A stretch of 64,000 bases of DNA. Origin: Bacteroidales bacterium (GTDB lineage Bacteria; Bacteroidota; Bacteroidia; Bacteroidales; P3). The DNA lies in NCBI GenBank assembly GCA_017522105.1, contig JAFXAA010000006.1, positions 1-64,000 of the forward strand, written 5' to 3'. The position numbers and the translations under genes were made by a program. Positions within the stretch are counted from its first letter, which is position 1. Every line of letters starts with the position of its first letter. Under the pieces are notes generated by a model that was not told the DNA's origin, did not search any database, and saw only the letters and a program-made list of their open reading frames with translations. This document shows, piece after piece, positions 53,474 through 64,000 of the stretch.

Positions 53474-55054
53474 CTATTGGAGCGGTGTGAGGGTGGTGCG
53501 GCGGTTGAGCGCGCGGCCTTCGGGGGTGTCGTTGTCGGCCACGGGGCGGCTTTCGCCGTAGCCGCGGTAGGTAAGGCGGTCGGGGCTGACGCCACGCTCT
53601 ATGAGGTAGTCGTACACCGCCTTGGCGCGGCGCTCGGAGAGGGCGAGGTTGTCCTCGTCGCCGCCCACGGCGTCAGTGTGGCCTCCCACCTCGAGGCGCA
53701 GGCGCGGGTGTCGCTGCAGAGCTTCGGCCAGGCGGTCAAGTTCAGCCAAGGAGGGCTCAAGAAGGGTGGCCTTGGCGGTCTCGAAGAAGATGTTGCGCAG
53801 GGTGACGGTGTCGCCCAGGGTGAGCAGGTTCTCGGCCTGACGGATGGGGTCGATGAAGGTGATGCGCTCGGGCCGCACGGGGGCCGGCATGACGAAGGAG
53901 TAGAGGTCCTGGCGCCCATAGCCGTCGGGACGGTCGCTGCTGAAGAGGGCCGTGCGCCCGTCGGGGGCCACGATGAGGTTGTTCTCGTCGCCGGGGGTGT
54001 TGATGGGGTAGCCGAGGTTCACGGGCGTGCCCCACGTGGTGTCGTCCACACGCTTGACCATGTAGAGGTCGCTGCCGCCCATGCCCATATGGCCGTCGGA
54101 GGCGAAGTATAGCGTGCGGTCGTCAAAGTGTATGTAGGGCGCCGTCTCGTTGCCCTTGGTGTTCACGGTGGGACCCATGTTCCTGGGCTTGCTCCAGCGG
54201 CCCTCCTCCAGCGTACAGTACCAGATGTCTGTGCCGCCGTAGCCGCCGCTGCGGTTGGAGGCGAAGTAGAGGGTGTAGCCGTCGATGGAGAGCGAGGGGA
54301 AGGACTCCCAGTAGACGCTGTTGACCGGCGCGCCGAGGTTGCGCGGACGGCCCCAGCGGTCGCCGTGGCGCACGCTCATGTACAGGTCGCAGCCCGTGGG
54401 CTCGTTGTTGCGGCCGCAGGCGGTGAAGATAACGATGCGGCCGTCGTGCGAGATGGTCTGTGCACCCTCGTTGCCGTGGCTGTTGAGGGGCTCGGGCATC
54501 CGCTCGGCAGGACCCCAGTCGAGCTCCATGGTGTCGTAGAGCGAAACGTAGAAGTCCTCCTCCTCGGGCAGACCGCGCTGGGTGTAGGCGTTGCGCGGCG
54601 AGCGGCGGGTGAAGACCAGCGTGCGATAGTCGGCGGTGAGGGCTGGCATGTACTCGTCGGCGGGACTGTTGACGTTGGAGCCAAGGTTAACGGGGCGAAA
54701 TGGCACCGGATTTTCCACAGCGTGGCGGCGCCATTCAGCCGTGCGGATGCCGTCGCGGGCCTCCTGCTGCCAACGGGTGCTGCGGGGGTTGAGGTCGAGG
54801 CAGCGCTGATAGCAGTCACGTGCTTGTTGGTACTGCATCAGAGCCATGTGCTGGTTGCCCAGCAGCAGCCACGCTTCGGCATAGCCTGGGTCAATGTCCA
54901 GCGCCTTGGTGAGCAGCTTGATAGCTTCCTCGTACTGGCCAACGACGCTCTTCTCCACCGCCTGCTCGAACAGGGCCTCGCTCTTGGGCGTCTGCCCTAC
55001 CGCAGCCAGTGGCAGCAGCATGAACAGCATCAGCATTGACGACAACCGCTTCAT
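53474..55054 (-). CDS. OmpA-family protein with TPR and PD40 beta-propeller
   Basis: 526 residues. Signal peptide to about residue 20; TPR repeats (25-100; AEAWLLLGNQHMALMQYQQA); PD40/WD40-like propeller repeats (about 125-390; SIDGYTLYFASNRSGGYGGT and similar); C-terminal OmpA peptidoglycan-binding domain (about 415-526; VGGHTDAVGGDEDN, ALSERRAKAVYDYL). The same order is seen in T9SS-associated PorE/PorW-like and gliding proteins, so a cell-envelope anchoring role is likely. It lies 12 nt downstream of the T9SS protein gene. Confidence 0.9.
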   Translation of the reverse strand: MKRLSSMLMLFMLLPLAAVGQTPKSEALFEQAVEKSVVGQYEEAIKLLTKALDIDPGYAEAWLLLGNQHMALMQYQQARDCYQRCLDLNPRSTRWQQEARDGIRTAEWRRHAVENPVPFRPVNLGSNVNSPADEYMPALTADYRTLVFTRRSPRNAYTQRGLPEEEDFYVSLYDTMELDWGPAERMPEPLNSHGNEGAQTISHDGRIVIFTACGRNNEPTGCDLYMSVRHGDRWGRPRNLGAPVNSVYWESFPSLSIDGYTLYFASNRSGGYGGTDIWYCTLEEGRWSKPRNMGPTVNTKGNETAPYIHFDDRTLYFASDGHMGMGGSDLYMVKRVDDTTWGTPVNLGYPINTPGDENNLIVAPDGRTALFSSDRPDGYGRQDLYSFVMPAPVRPERITFIDPIRQAENLLTLGDTVTLRNIFFETAKATLLEPSLAELDRLAEALQRHPRLRLEVGGHTDAVGGDEDNLALSERRAKAVYDYLIERGVSPDRLTYRGYGESRPVADNDTPEGRALNRRTTLTPLQ

Positions 55055-55066
55055 CGGCCTGTGGTT

Positions 55067-56299
55067 TTACCGTTTGACGATACTCTGCGCACGGTTGCCA
55101 CAGCGCAGGACATAGGTGCCGGCTGGCAGGCCTGTCAGGTCAAAGCTGGCGGTGCCGTATACGGTCTGGGTGGCGAGGGTGCGCCCGCCGAGGTCATGCA
55201 GTGTGACGGTACCGTCGGCGGTGACGCTGACTTTGTCCACCGCGGGGTTGGGATATACGGCAAAGACAGGTTCTGCGCCGTCGTCCACTTCTATGCCGAC
55301 ATTAGGATTAGGCTCCGGCACAGAAGGCATGGTGGCGTTGAGGGTGATGGTGTAAGTGTGCACGGCCACACCGTCCTCCGCCGTCACGGTGATGGTTACG
55401 GTGGCGGTGCTGTCGTTGGTGTAGGCACGGGCAATATCGACGGTGGCGTCGCTCACCTCGGGGATGCCGGTCACCACGGCGGCGTGCAGCGCGGTGGTGT
55501 CGCCTATGGCCATGCTGTAGGCAAACACGGACTTGCTGAAGCCCTCCACGGCCTGGCCGTTGACCAGCAGGCTGTCGAGCCACGAGCTATAGACGAACTC
55601 AATGTCGTCAACAGACAGCGAATCGTTGGCGTCGCCGCCACCGGGGGTGATGTTGGTGGTGAGGTTGACGAGCATGTAGTTGGCCGAAGCGGTGCCGTCA
55701 TAGACAAAAGGCACCTTGAGCTGTTGCCATTGCATTGAGGTGGCCGACGCCGTGGTGCGCGAAACGGCAACCTGGGCCTTGCCGCAGTAGAGCGAGGCAT
55801 CGCCTTCCTGGTTGGGGGCCTTGAAGTCATTGTCGCCATGCAGAATGGCCGAGACCTGGGCCTGCGAGCTTGCCGAGGCGGCATAGTAGCTCACCCAGAC
55901 GTACATGGAGTCCGGCGTACCCGTGAAGGGCTGGCAGTGGTCGGCATCGGCACGCTGCGTGTAGTTGTAGTTCTCGCTGCTGGCGGCCTGCATGGCACCG
56001 GCGTGAATGCGGCCTGTCGTCATGTTGCCGTTGGCATTGATGCCAAAGATGGACAGGGTGTAGATGGTCAGATAGCAACTGCCATCGGAGCCCGGGCGGC
56101 CACCGCCGCGGCGGTAGTGGTGATTGGAGGATGCCAACACGGCAAATGAGCCGTCCGACGAGCTGAAAGTGTTCCAGCAGGCAGGCTCCGAAGTATTGCC
56201 ACCGTCCCACTGCTCAAAACCCGCGTTGGGCAACTGATACTGTGCGGCCGCCACGGCACACACAAGGGTGGCGGCAAGAAGCAATAGTGTTTTTTTCAT
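55067..56299 (-). CDS. T9SS-exported PCMD-like protein
   Basis: 410 residues. Signal peptide (MKKTLLLLAATLVCAVAAAQ) followed by LPNAGFEQWDGG, the typical start of PCMD-type (putative carbohydrate metabolism) exported domains, to about residue 240 (LSVDDIEFVYSS). An Ig/cadherin-like stretch (about 245-325) and a type A T9SS sorting domain (FAVYPNPAVDKVSV to the end) follow. The ligand is unknown. It sits between ackA's terminator and the OmpA-family gene and is probably cotranscribed with the latter. Confidence 0.82.
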   Translation of the reverse strand: MKKTLLLLAATLVCAVAAAQYQLPNAGFEQWDGGNTSEPACWNTFSSSDGSFAVLASSNHHYRRGGGRPGSDGSCYLTIYTLSIFGINANGNMTTGRIHAGAMQAASSENYNYTQRADADHCQPFTGTPDSMYVWVSYYAASASSQAQVSAILHGDNDFKAPNQEGDASLYCGKAQVAVSRTTASATSMQWQQLKVPFVYDGTASANYMLVNLTTNITPGGGDANDSLSVDDIEFVYSSWLDSLLVNGQAVEGFSKSVFAYSMAIGDTTALHAAVVTGIPEVSDATVDIARAYTNDSTATVTITVTAEDGVAVHTYTITLNATMPSVPEPNPNVGIEVDDGAEPVFAVYPNPAVDKVSVTADGTVTLHDLGGRTLATQTVYGTASFDLTGLPAGTYVLRCGNRAQSIVKR

Positions 56300-56323
56300 G
56301 GCGTGCTACTTTTTCTGTTCTAC

Positions 56324-56361
56324 AAAAAAGGGGCAGAAACCATGACAGGCTTCCGCCCCTG
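56324..56361 (-). terminator. ackA terminator
   Basis: On the minus strand AGGGGCGGAA pairs with TTCTGCCCCT (one G-U) across an 11-nt loop and is followed by six T. It lies about 22 nt past the ackA stop. Confidence 0.87.
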
Positions 56362-56383
56362 CGCTGTTGTCCTATAGCGGTGA

Positions 56384-57592
56384 TTACTTAACCAGGCTGT
56401 AGGTGTCGCTGGCGATGACATACTCCTCGTCGGTGGTGACGACGACGACGGCCATCTTCGAGTCGGGGGTGCTGAGGATGATGTCCTCGCCCATGACGTT
56501 GTCGTTCTTGCTGAAGTCCACCTTGATGCCGAGGCACTCCATGTTCTCCAGGATAGGACGGCGCATGAACCATGCGTTCTCGCCGATGCCGCCGGTGAAG
56601 AGCAGCAGGTCGCAGCCGCCCATCTCAGCCATGTAGCCGCCGATGTAGCGTTTCACACGCTGGGCGAACATGTCGAAGGCGTAGGTGGCACGCACGTCGC
56701 CGGCGTCGCGGCCCGCGCGGATGTCGCGCATGTCCTGCTTGCCGCCGCTGATGCCCACGAGGCCGCTCTGCTTGTTCAGTATCTTGGTGATGTCTTTCCA
56801 GTCCTTGCCATTCTCAACAATTTCCTTCTTTATGATGAACTCGATGACGCCTGGGTCCACATCGCCGGGACGCGAGCCCATGATGAGACCCTCCAACGGG
56901 GTCATTCCCATGGTGGTGTCGAAGCTCTTGCCATGGTCAATGGCGCAGATGGAGGCGCCGCTACCGAGGTGGCAGGATATAATCTTCAGGTCGTTCCAGT
57001 CGCGGCCGATCATCTTGGCGGCCTTCTCGGCGACGAACTTGTGGCTGGTGCCGTGGAAACCATAGCGGCGCACGCCGTACTTCTCATAGTACTCGTACGG
57101 CACACCGTAGAGGTAACTCTTCGGGGGCAGGGTGCTGTGGAAAGCAGTGTCGAAGACGGCCACCTGCGGCACGCCGGGCAGCACCTCGCGCATGGCATAG
57201 ATACCGGCGAGGTTGCCGGGGGTGTGCAGCGGGGCGAGGGGCGTGAGGGCCTTGATTTTCTCAATGACATCGTCGGTAACGACGACACTCTTGTCAAAGG
57301 TCTCACCGCCGTGTGCCACGCGGTTGCCAACGGCGCCAATCTCCTTGAAGTCCTTGATGACACCCATGTTGGGGTCAATGAGGGCGTTGAGGACAATCTT
57401 TATGCCTGCCGTATGGTCGGGGATGGGCAGCTGCTCATAATGCTTCTGACCGTTCCACTTGTGGGTGAACTCACCCATTGCCAAGCCGATGCGCTCCAGC
57501 AGGCCCTTAGCCATCACCTGGGCGTTGTTAGCCATGTCGACCAGCTGATACTTGATCGACGAGCTTCCGCAGTTCAATACTAAAATCTTCAT
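56384..57592 (-). CDS. ackA: Acetate kinase
   Basis: 402 residues, the usual length. It interconverts acetyl phosphate and acetate with ATP formation, the last step of fermentative acetate production. ASKHA motifs are intact: LNCGSSSIKYQL at the N-terminus, GNRVAHGGE, AVFDTAFHSTLP, CHLGSGASI and LLFTGGIGENA. The partner pta is not in this window. It has its own promoter and terminator, so it is monocistronic. Confidence 0.97.
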   Translation of the reverse strand: MKILVLNCGSSSIKYQLVDMANNAQVMAKGLLERIGLAMGEFTHKWNGQKHYEQLPIPDHTAGIKIVLNALIDPNMGVIKDFKEIGAVGNRVAHGGETFDKSVVVTDDVIEKIKALTPLAPLHTPGNLAGIYAMREVLPGVPQVAVFDTAFHSTLPPKSYLYGVPYEYYEKYGVRRYGFHGTSHKFVAEKAAKMIGRDWNDLKIISCHLGSGASICAIDHGKSFDTTMGMTPLEGLIMGSRPGDVDPGVIEFIIKKEIVENGKDWKDITKILNKQSGLVGISGGKQDMRDIRAGRDAGDVRATYAFDMFAQRVKRYIGGYMAEMGGCDLLLFTGGIGENAWFMRRPILENMECLGIKVDFSKNDNVMGEDIILSTPDSKMAVVVVTTDEEYVIASDTYSLVK

Positions 57593-57652
57593 ATCTGTTA
57601 TTTTTTTGATTTATAATCTATTTGTGCGTATGATGCTTCTTTTATGACACGC

Positions 57653-57660
57653 CAAAGATA
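57653..57660 (-). promoter_or_regulatory. ackA -7 box
   Basis: Minus-strand TATCTTTG about 60 nt upstream of the ackA start. No strong -33 box is visible. No terminator is seen between the YolD-like gene and this box. Confidence 0.6.
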
Positions 57661-57699
57661 CGAAAAAAAACTGAACCCGGAACATTTTATTACAAAATA

Positions 57700-57945
57700 T
57701 CACCCTAACTCCTGTTGCTCCATCATTTGCATCAATGTGGCGTACCAGTCGTCGAAGTCCTTGGGGGCGTCGTTCTCGCGGTCGGCCTCCTCCTTGGTGC
57801 GGGCGGTGTCGTCGAGCATGTCGTTGTGACCCGTGAGGGCCGCGAAGGGCGACAGCTGTGCGGCGCGCTCGTACATCGTTATGCGGCTGTGCTGTTTCAC
57901 ACCGTTGTAGGGCAGGTCTATTATGTCTTTGTAGTCGTCTTTCAT
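57700..57945 (-). CDS. YolD-like small protein
   Basis: 81 residues. Residues 1-45 (DYKDIIDLPYNGVKQH then YERAAQLSPFAALTGHNDML) match the YolD-like signature (DDI..LPH..S..HP.M...DRAAQF.PFAALTGY) known mainly from Firmicutes, where yolD genes pair with Y-family polymerases. It overlaps the polymerase stop by 4 bp (ATGA). Its role is unknown; a partner or regulator of the polymerase is inferred. The C-terminus is acidic and helical. Confidence 0.8.
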   Translation of the reverse strand: MKDDYKDIIDLPYNGVKQHSRITMYERAAQLSPFAALTGHNDMLDDTARTKEEADRENDAPKDFDDWYATLMQMMEQQELG

Positions 57946-59435
57946 CCCTTGTGTCCTCCCACCTGACTGTTGCGGTCGCGCAGCGTGGCGCCATCCTCGA
58001 AGTCGGTGCCGCGCAGTATGGCGTTCTTGCCGAAGCGTTTCTGTATTGTCAAGGCCGCCTTCTGCATGCGGTTCTCCCGCTCGGTCTTCGCTTTCCGCTC
58101 TTTCTGCCGGCGCTCTTCGGCCTCATGGTCGGCGAAGAGGTCAAGCTGCACCTCCTTGGCCTGTTTCACGCTGTCGCGCGCCACGAGGCTTCCCACCACC
58201 ACCGTCAGGCGGCGCACCAGCAGCTTGCGGTCCACGTTGTCGTCGTATATGCCCAGTATTGCCTTGGTGATGGCGCGCGACGACGACGTGGGTTCCAGGG
58301 CCACGGCGCCGTGTGCGAAGCGAGGCACCTTGCGCCCGTACCAGTCCGTGGCCACCTCACCGTCGTAGTTCTTTTCCTGCGCGAGGTTCTCCACGTCGTA
58401 GTTCACCGAGAGGCCCACGTGCGACGTCACCAACCCCTTGTCCACCAGCTTTAGCGCCATGCTGTCGGCCATCTCGCGCACCACCACCCTCGCCTTGTCG
58501 AAGGTGTATGGCTCTGCCAGTACCTGGCCTGAGCTGAACGACTTCGTAGACGGCTTGTAGGCCTTGACGTCCTTCATGCCCACCGGCTCGTAACCCCAGG
58601 CGTGGTCTATCAGCAGCTCGGCGTTGACGCCGAAGAGCTTGAAGAGCTGCATCTCGTTGGTGAGCGAGCGCCGCGCCACATCGCCCATGGTCATCATGCC
58701 GTTGGCCTCCAGCTTGCGGCTGATGCCGCGTCCCACACGCCAGAAGTCCGTCAGCGGCCGGTGGTCCCACAGCAGGCGGCGGTAGCTCATCTCGTCCACT
58801 TCGGCAATGCGCACCCCGTCCTTGTCGGCGGGTATGTGCTTGGCCACGATGTCCATGGCCACCTTGCTCAGGTAGAAGTTGGTGCCTATGCCCGCCGTGG
58901 CGGTGATGCCCGTCTCGCGCAGCACCTCGTGTATCAGTTTCACCGTCAGCTCATGCGGCGTCATGCGGTACGACTGGAGATAGTTGGTGGCGTCGATGAA
59001 CACCTCGTCCACCGAGTATACGTGTATGTCCTCCGGCGCTATGTAGCGCAGGTAGATGCCGTAGATGCGCGCAGAATACTGCATGTAGAGCCTCATGCGC
59101 GGCGGCGCCACTATGTAGTCAAGCTCCCACCCGTCGTTGGCCTGCACGTCGGGGTCGTGTGTGGAGCGCCCCGTGAAGATGCCTTCCGGCGAGAAGCACA
59201 GGCGCTCCATGTTCACCTGCCGCACCTTCTCCACCACCTCGAACAGGCGTGCGCGCCCCGAGATACCGTAAGCCTTCAGCGACGGTGTCACCGCCAGGCA
59301 TATCGTCTTCTCGGTCCTTGAGGCGTCGGCCACCACGAGGTTGGTAAGCAGCGGGTCCAAGCCGCGCTCCACGCACTCCACCGAGGCGTAGAACGACTTG
59401 AGGTCTATGGCTATGAATGTGCGCTGCTTTTCCAT
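57942..59435 (-). CDS. Y-family DNA polymerase (UvrX/UmuC-like)
   Basis: 497 residues. Palm residues are present: IDLKSFYASVECV (Asp and steric-gate aromatic) near the N-terminus and YSVDEVFIDAT with the catalytic Asp-Glu pair. Thumb helix-hairpin-helix (WRVGRGISRKLEANG) and little-finger domains follow. A basic tail (about 440-497) may mediate clamp contact. It resembles the UvrX-type polymerases rather than DinB. It is expected to do error-prone lesion bypass. It lies 6 nt downstream of the beta-galactosidase gene and overlaps the YolD-like gene. Confidence 0.92.
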   Translation of the reverse strand: MEKQRTFIAIDLKSFYASVECVERGLDPLLTNLVVADASRTEKTICLAVTPSLKAYGISGRARLFEVVEKVRQVNMERLCFSPEGIFTGRSTHDPDVQANDGWELDYIVAPPRMRLYMQYSARIYGIYLRYIAPEDIHVYSVDEVFIDATNYLQSYRMTPHELTVKLIHEVLRETGITATAGIGTNFYLSKVAMDIVAKHIPADKDGVRIAEVDEMSYRRLLWDHRPLTDFWRVGRGISRKLEANGMMTMGDVARRSLTNEMQLFKLFGVNAELLIDHAWGYEPVGMKDVKAYKPSTKSFSSGQVLAEPYTFDKARVVVREMADSMALKLVDKGLVTSHVGLSVNYDVENLAQEKNYDGEVATDWYGRKVPRFAHGAVALEPTSSSRAITKAILGIYDDNVDRKLLVRRLTVVVGSLVARDSVKQAKEVQLDLFADHEAEERRQKERKAKTERENRMQKAALTIQKRFGKNAILRGTDFEDGATLRDRNSQVGGHKG

Positions 59436-59441
59436 CTGCGG

Positions 59442-62997
<3,556 letters not shown>

Positions 62998-62999
62998 GG

Positions 63000-63160
63000 G
63001 GGTGGCTATTGAGATGGAACCCCTACAGGGTTCTTTTACATTTTGTTACAAGGCGGTGGCTATTAAAATGAAACCCCTGCGGGGTGTTGTGACCATGGGG
63101 GTGACATCTTGTTGCAAGGCTGTGGCTATTGAAATGAAACACCTGCGGGGTGTTGGGGCG
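63000..63160. repeat. Three tandem hairpin-repeat copies
   Basis: TGGCTATTGAGATGGAAC and variants recur at 63003, 63056 and 63122, each followed by a hairpin: GAACCC/GGGTTC, ACCCC/GGGGT and AACACC/GGTGTT. The third stem differs at paired positions in both arms. The copies are about 55-65 nt apart. Nothing else but an AT-rich upstream region is seen before the gene at 63244. Confidence 0.75.
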
Positions 63161-63243
63161 TGGGGGTGGCGGCAAAATATATTTGGGCTGAGACACAATA
63201 AAAAAAGGCCTTTGCAGTTAACATAGGGAAAAATCACAGCACT

Positions 63244-64000
63244 ATGGATATCAACACACTCAACATCGACGACAGCGCCAAGCTCAACGTAAAGGCTTGG
63301 CTCGAAGGCGAATATGACGAAGCCACGAAGCAGGCTATCCGCGACATGGCCTCCAACCCCCAGGAGCTCAACGAGAGCTTCTACCGCCACCTGGAGTTCG
63401 GCACCGGCGGCCTGCGCGGCATCATGGGCGTGGGCACCAACCGCATGAACCGCTACACTGTGGCCATGGCCACACAGGGACTGGCCAACTATGTGAAGAA
63501 AGTCTGCGCCGGCGAGAAGGAGCTGCGCGCCGCCGTGAGCCACGACAGCCGCAACCACAGCCGCGAGTTTGCCGAGATTACGGCCCGCGTGCTCGCCGCC
63601 AACGGCTTCCATGTCTACCTCTTCGACGGCATGAGGCCGACGCCTGAGCTGAGCTTCGCCGTGCGCCACTACCACTGCCACACCGGCGTCATGGTCACCG
63701 CCAGCCACAACCCCAAGGAATACAACGGCTACAAGGCCTACTGGAGCGACGGCTGCCAGCTGACGGCGCCGCACGACACCGCCGTCATCGACGAGGTGCT
63801 GAAGATCAAGCACGTCTCCGACGTCAGGATGGACGCCCCCGAAGGCGCCATAGAGACCATCGGCGAGGAGCTCGACAAGGTCTACCTGGCACGCGTGGAG
63901 AAGAACAGCCTCAACCCCGAGGTCATACGCCGTCACCACGACGTGAAGATAGTCTACACGCCGCTGCACGGCACCGGCATCACCCTCATACCCCGCATGC
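63244..64000 (+). CDS. Phosphoglucomutase/phosphomannomutase, truncated by window edge
   Basis: Open from the ATG at 63244 (MDINTLNIDDSAKLNVKAWL) to the right edge: 252 codons of an expected 580 or so. It has the alpha-D-phosphohexomutase domain I, with FGTGGLRGIMGVGTNRMN near residues 52-69 and the phosphoserine loop VTASHNPKEYNGYK near 150-165, and the start of domain II (IVYTPLHGTG). It interconverts hexose 1- and 6-phosphates, feeding polysaccharide and GDP-mannose synthesis (manC at 7931). The upstream 480 nt hold only repeat elements and the divergent promoter. Confidence 0.93.
   Translation, partial: MDINTLNIDDSAKLNVKAWLEGEYDEATKQAIRDMASNPQELNESFYRHLEFGTGGLRGIMGVGTNRMNRYTVAMATQGLANYVKKVCAGEKELRAAVSHDSRNHSREFAEITARVLAANGFHVYLFDGMRPTPELSFAVRHYHCHTGVMVTASHNPKEYNGYKAYWSDGCQLTAPHDTAVIDEVLKIKHVSDVRMDAPEGAIETIGEELDKVYLARVEKNSLNPEVIRRHHDVKIVYTPLHGTGITLIPRM

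Overview
The window is a piece of a fairly GC-rich chromosome from a member of the Bacteroidales (Bacteroidota). Evidence: promoters of the Bacteroidota type (TAnnTTTG close to the start codon), a GldD lipoprotein, three proteins with type IX secretion (T9SS) C-terminal sorting domains, a zinc-free L36, and a PG_1098-type methyltransferase. Genus cannot be told. I saw no tRNA, rRNA, CRISPR array, prophage or insertion sequence with a transposase.

Layout. 1-360: repeat-rich non-coding DNA. 360-6726: leftward housekeeping genes (methyltransferase, nucleotidyltransferase, gldD; then the sigma factor / TrmH / thiL / pcm operon), plus one very short rightward methyltransferase-like gene. 7140-10462: thyA-manC-asnS operon. 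10540-11800: AT-rich island with two zinc-ribbon membrane proteins. 11808-13439: ribD and a YigZ-family gene. 13521-31869: uninterrupted leftward str-S10-spc-alpha ribosomal cluster (rpsL to rplQ, including fusA, secY, map, infA, rpmJ, rpoA). 32301-33068: SprT-like protein and a tiny lipoprotein. 33221-46283: rightward genes (T9SS M1 peptidase, outer-membrane proteins, rbfA, LolC/E-like permease, cysS, PHP phosphatase, 1254-residue repeat-domain T9SS protein). 46357-51489: leftward sirtuin / membrane protein / Ig-like lipoprotein / flippase / fabD operon. 51703-62759: leftward Na/Pi cotransporter, OmpA-family protein, T9SS protein, ackA, and a beta-galactosidase / Y-family polymerase / YolD-like operon. 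63244 to the right edge: truncated phosphohexomutase.

The most unusual content is non-coding. (1) Seven intergenic loci hold elements written in 11-nt units, with CG-containing anchor triplets recurring every 11 nt (one helical turn) for up to 10 units in unbroken phase, usually arranged as two opposed arms about a short centre. The 11-mers differ between loci, but phase and architecture are kept. (2) A second family uses heptanucleotide tandem repeats. It fills intergenic gaps up to -7 boxes, start codons and stop codons, and is also found in frame inside at least six coding sequences, giving 7-residue peptide repeats. (3) A third family is a short hairpin with paired changes in both stem arms. 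These families, an apparently internally deleted methyltransferase, near-leaderless genes, a possible DnaA-box cluster near 32.1 kb and a YolD/Y-polymerase pair are the main leads.
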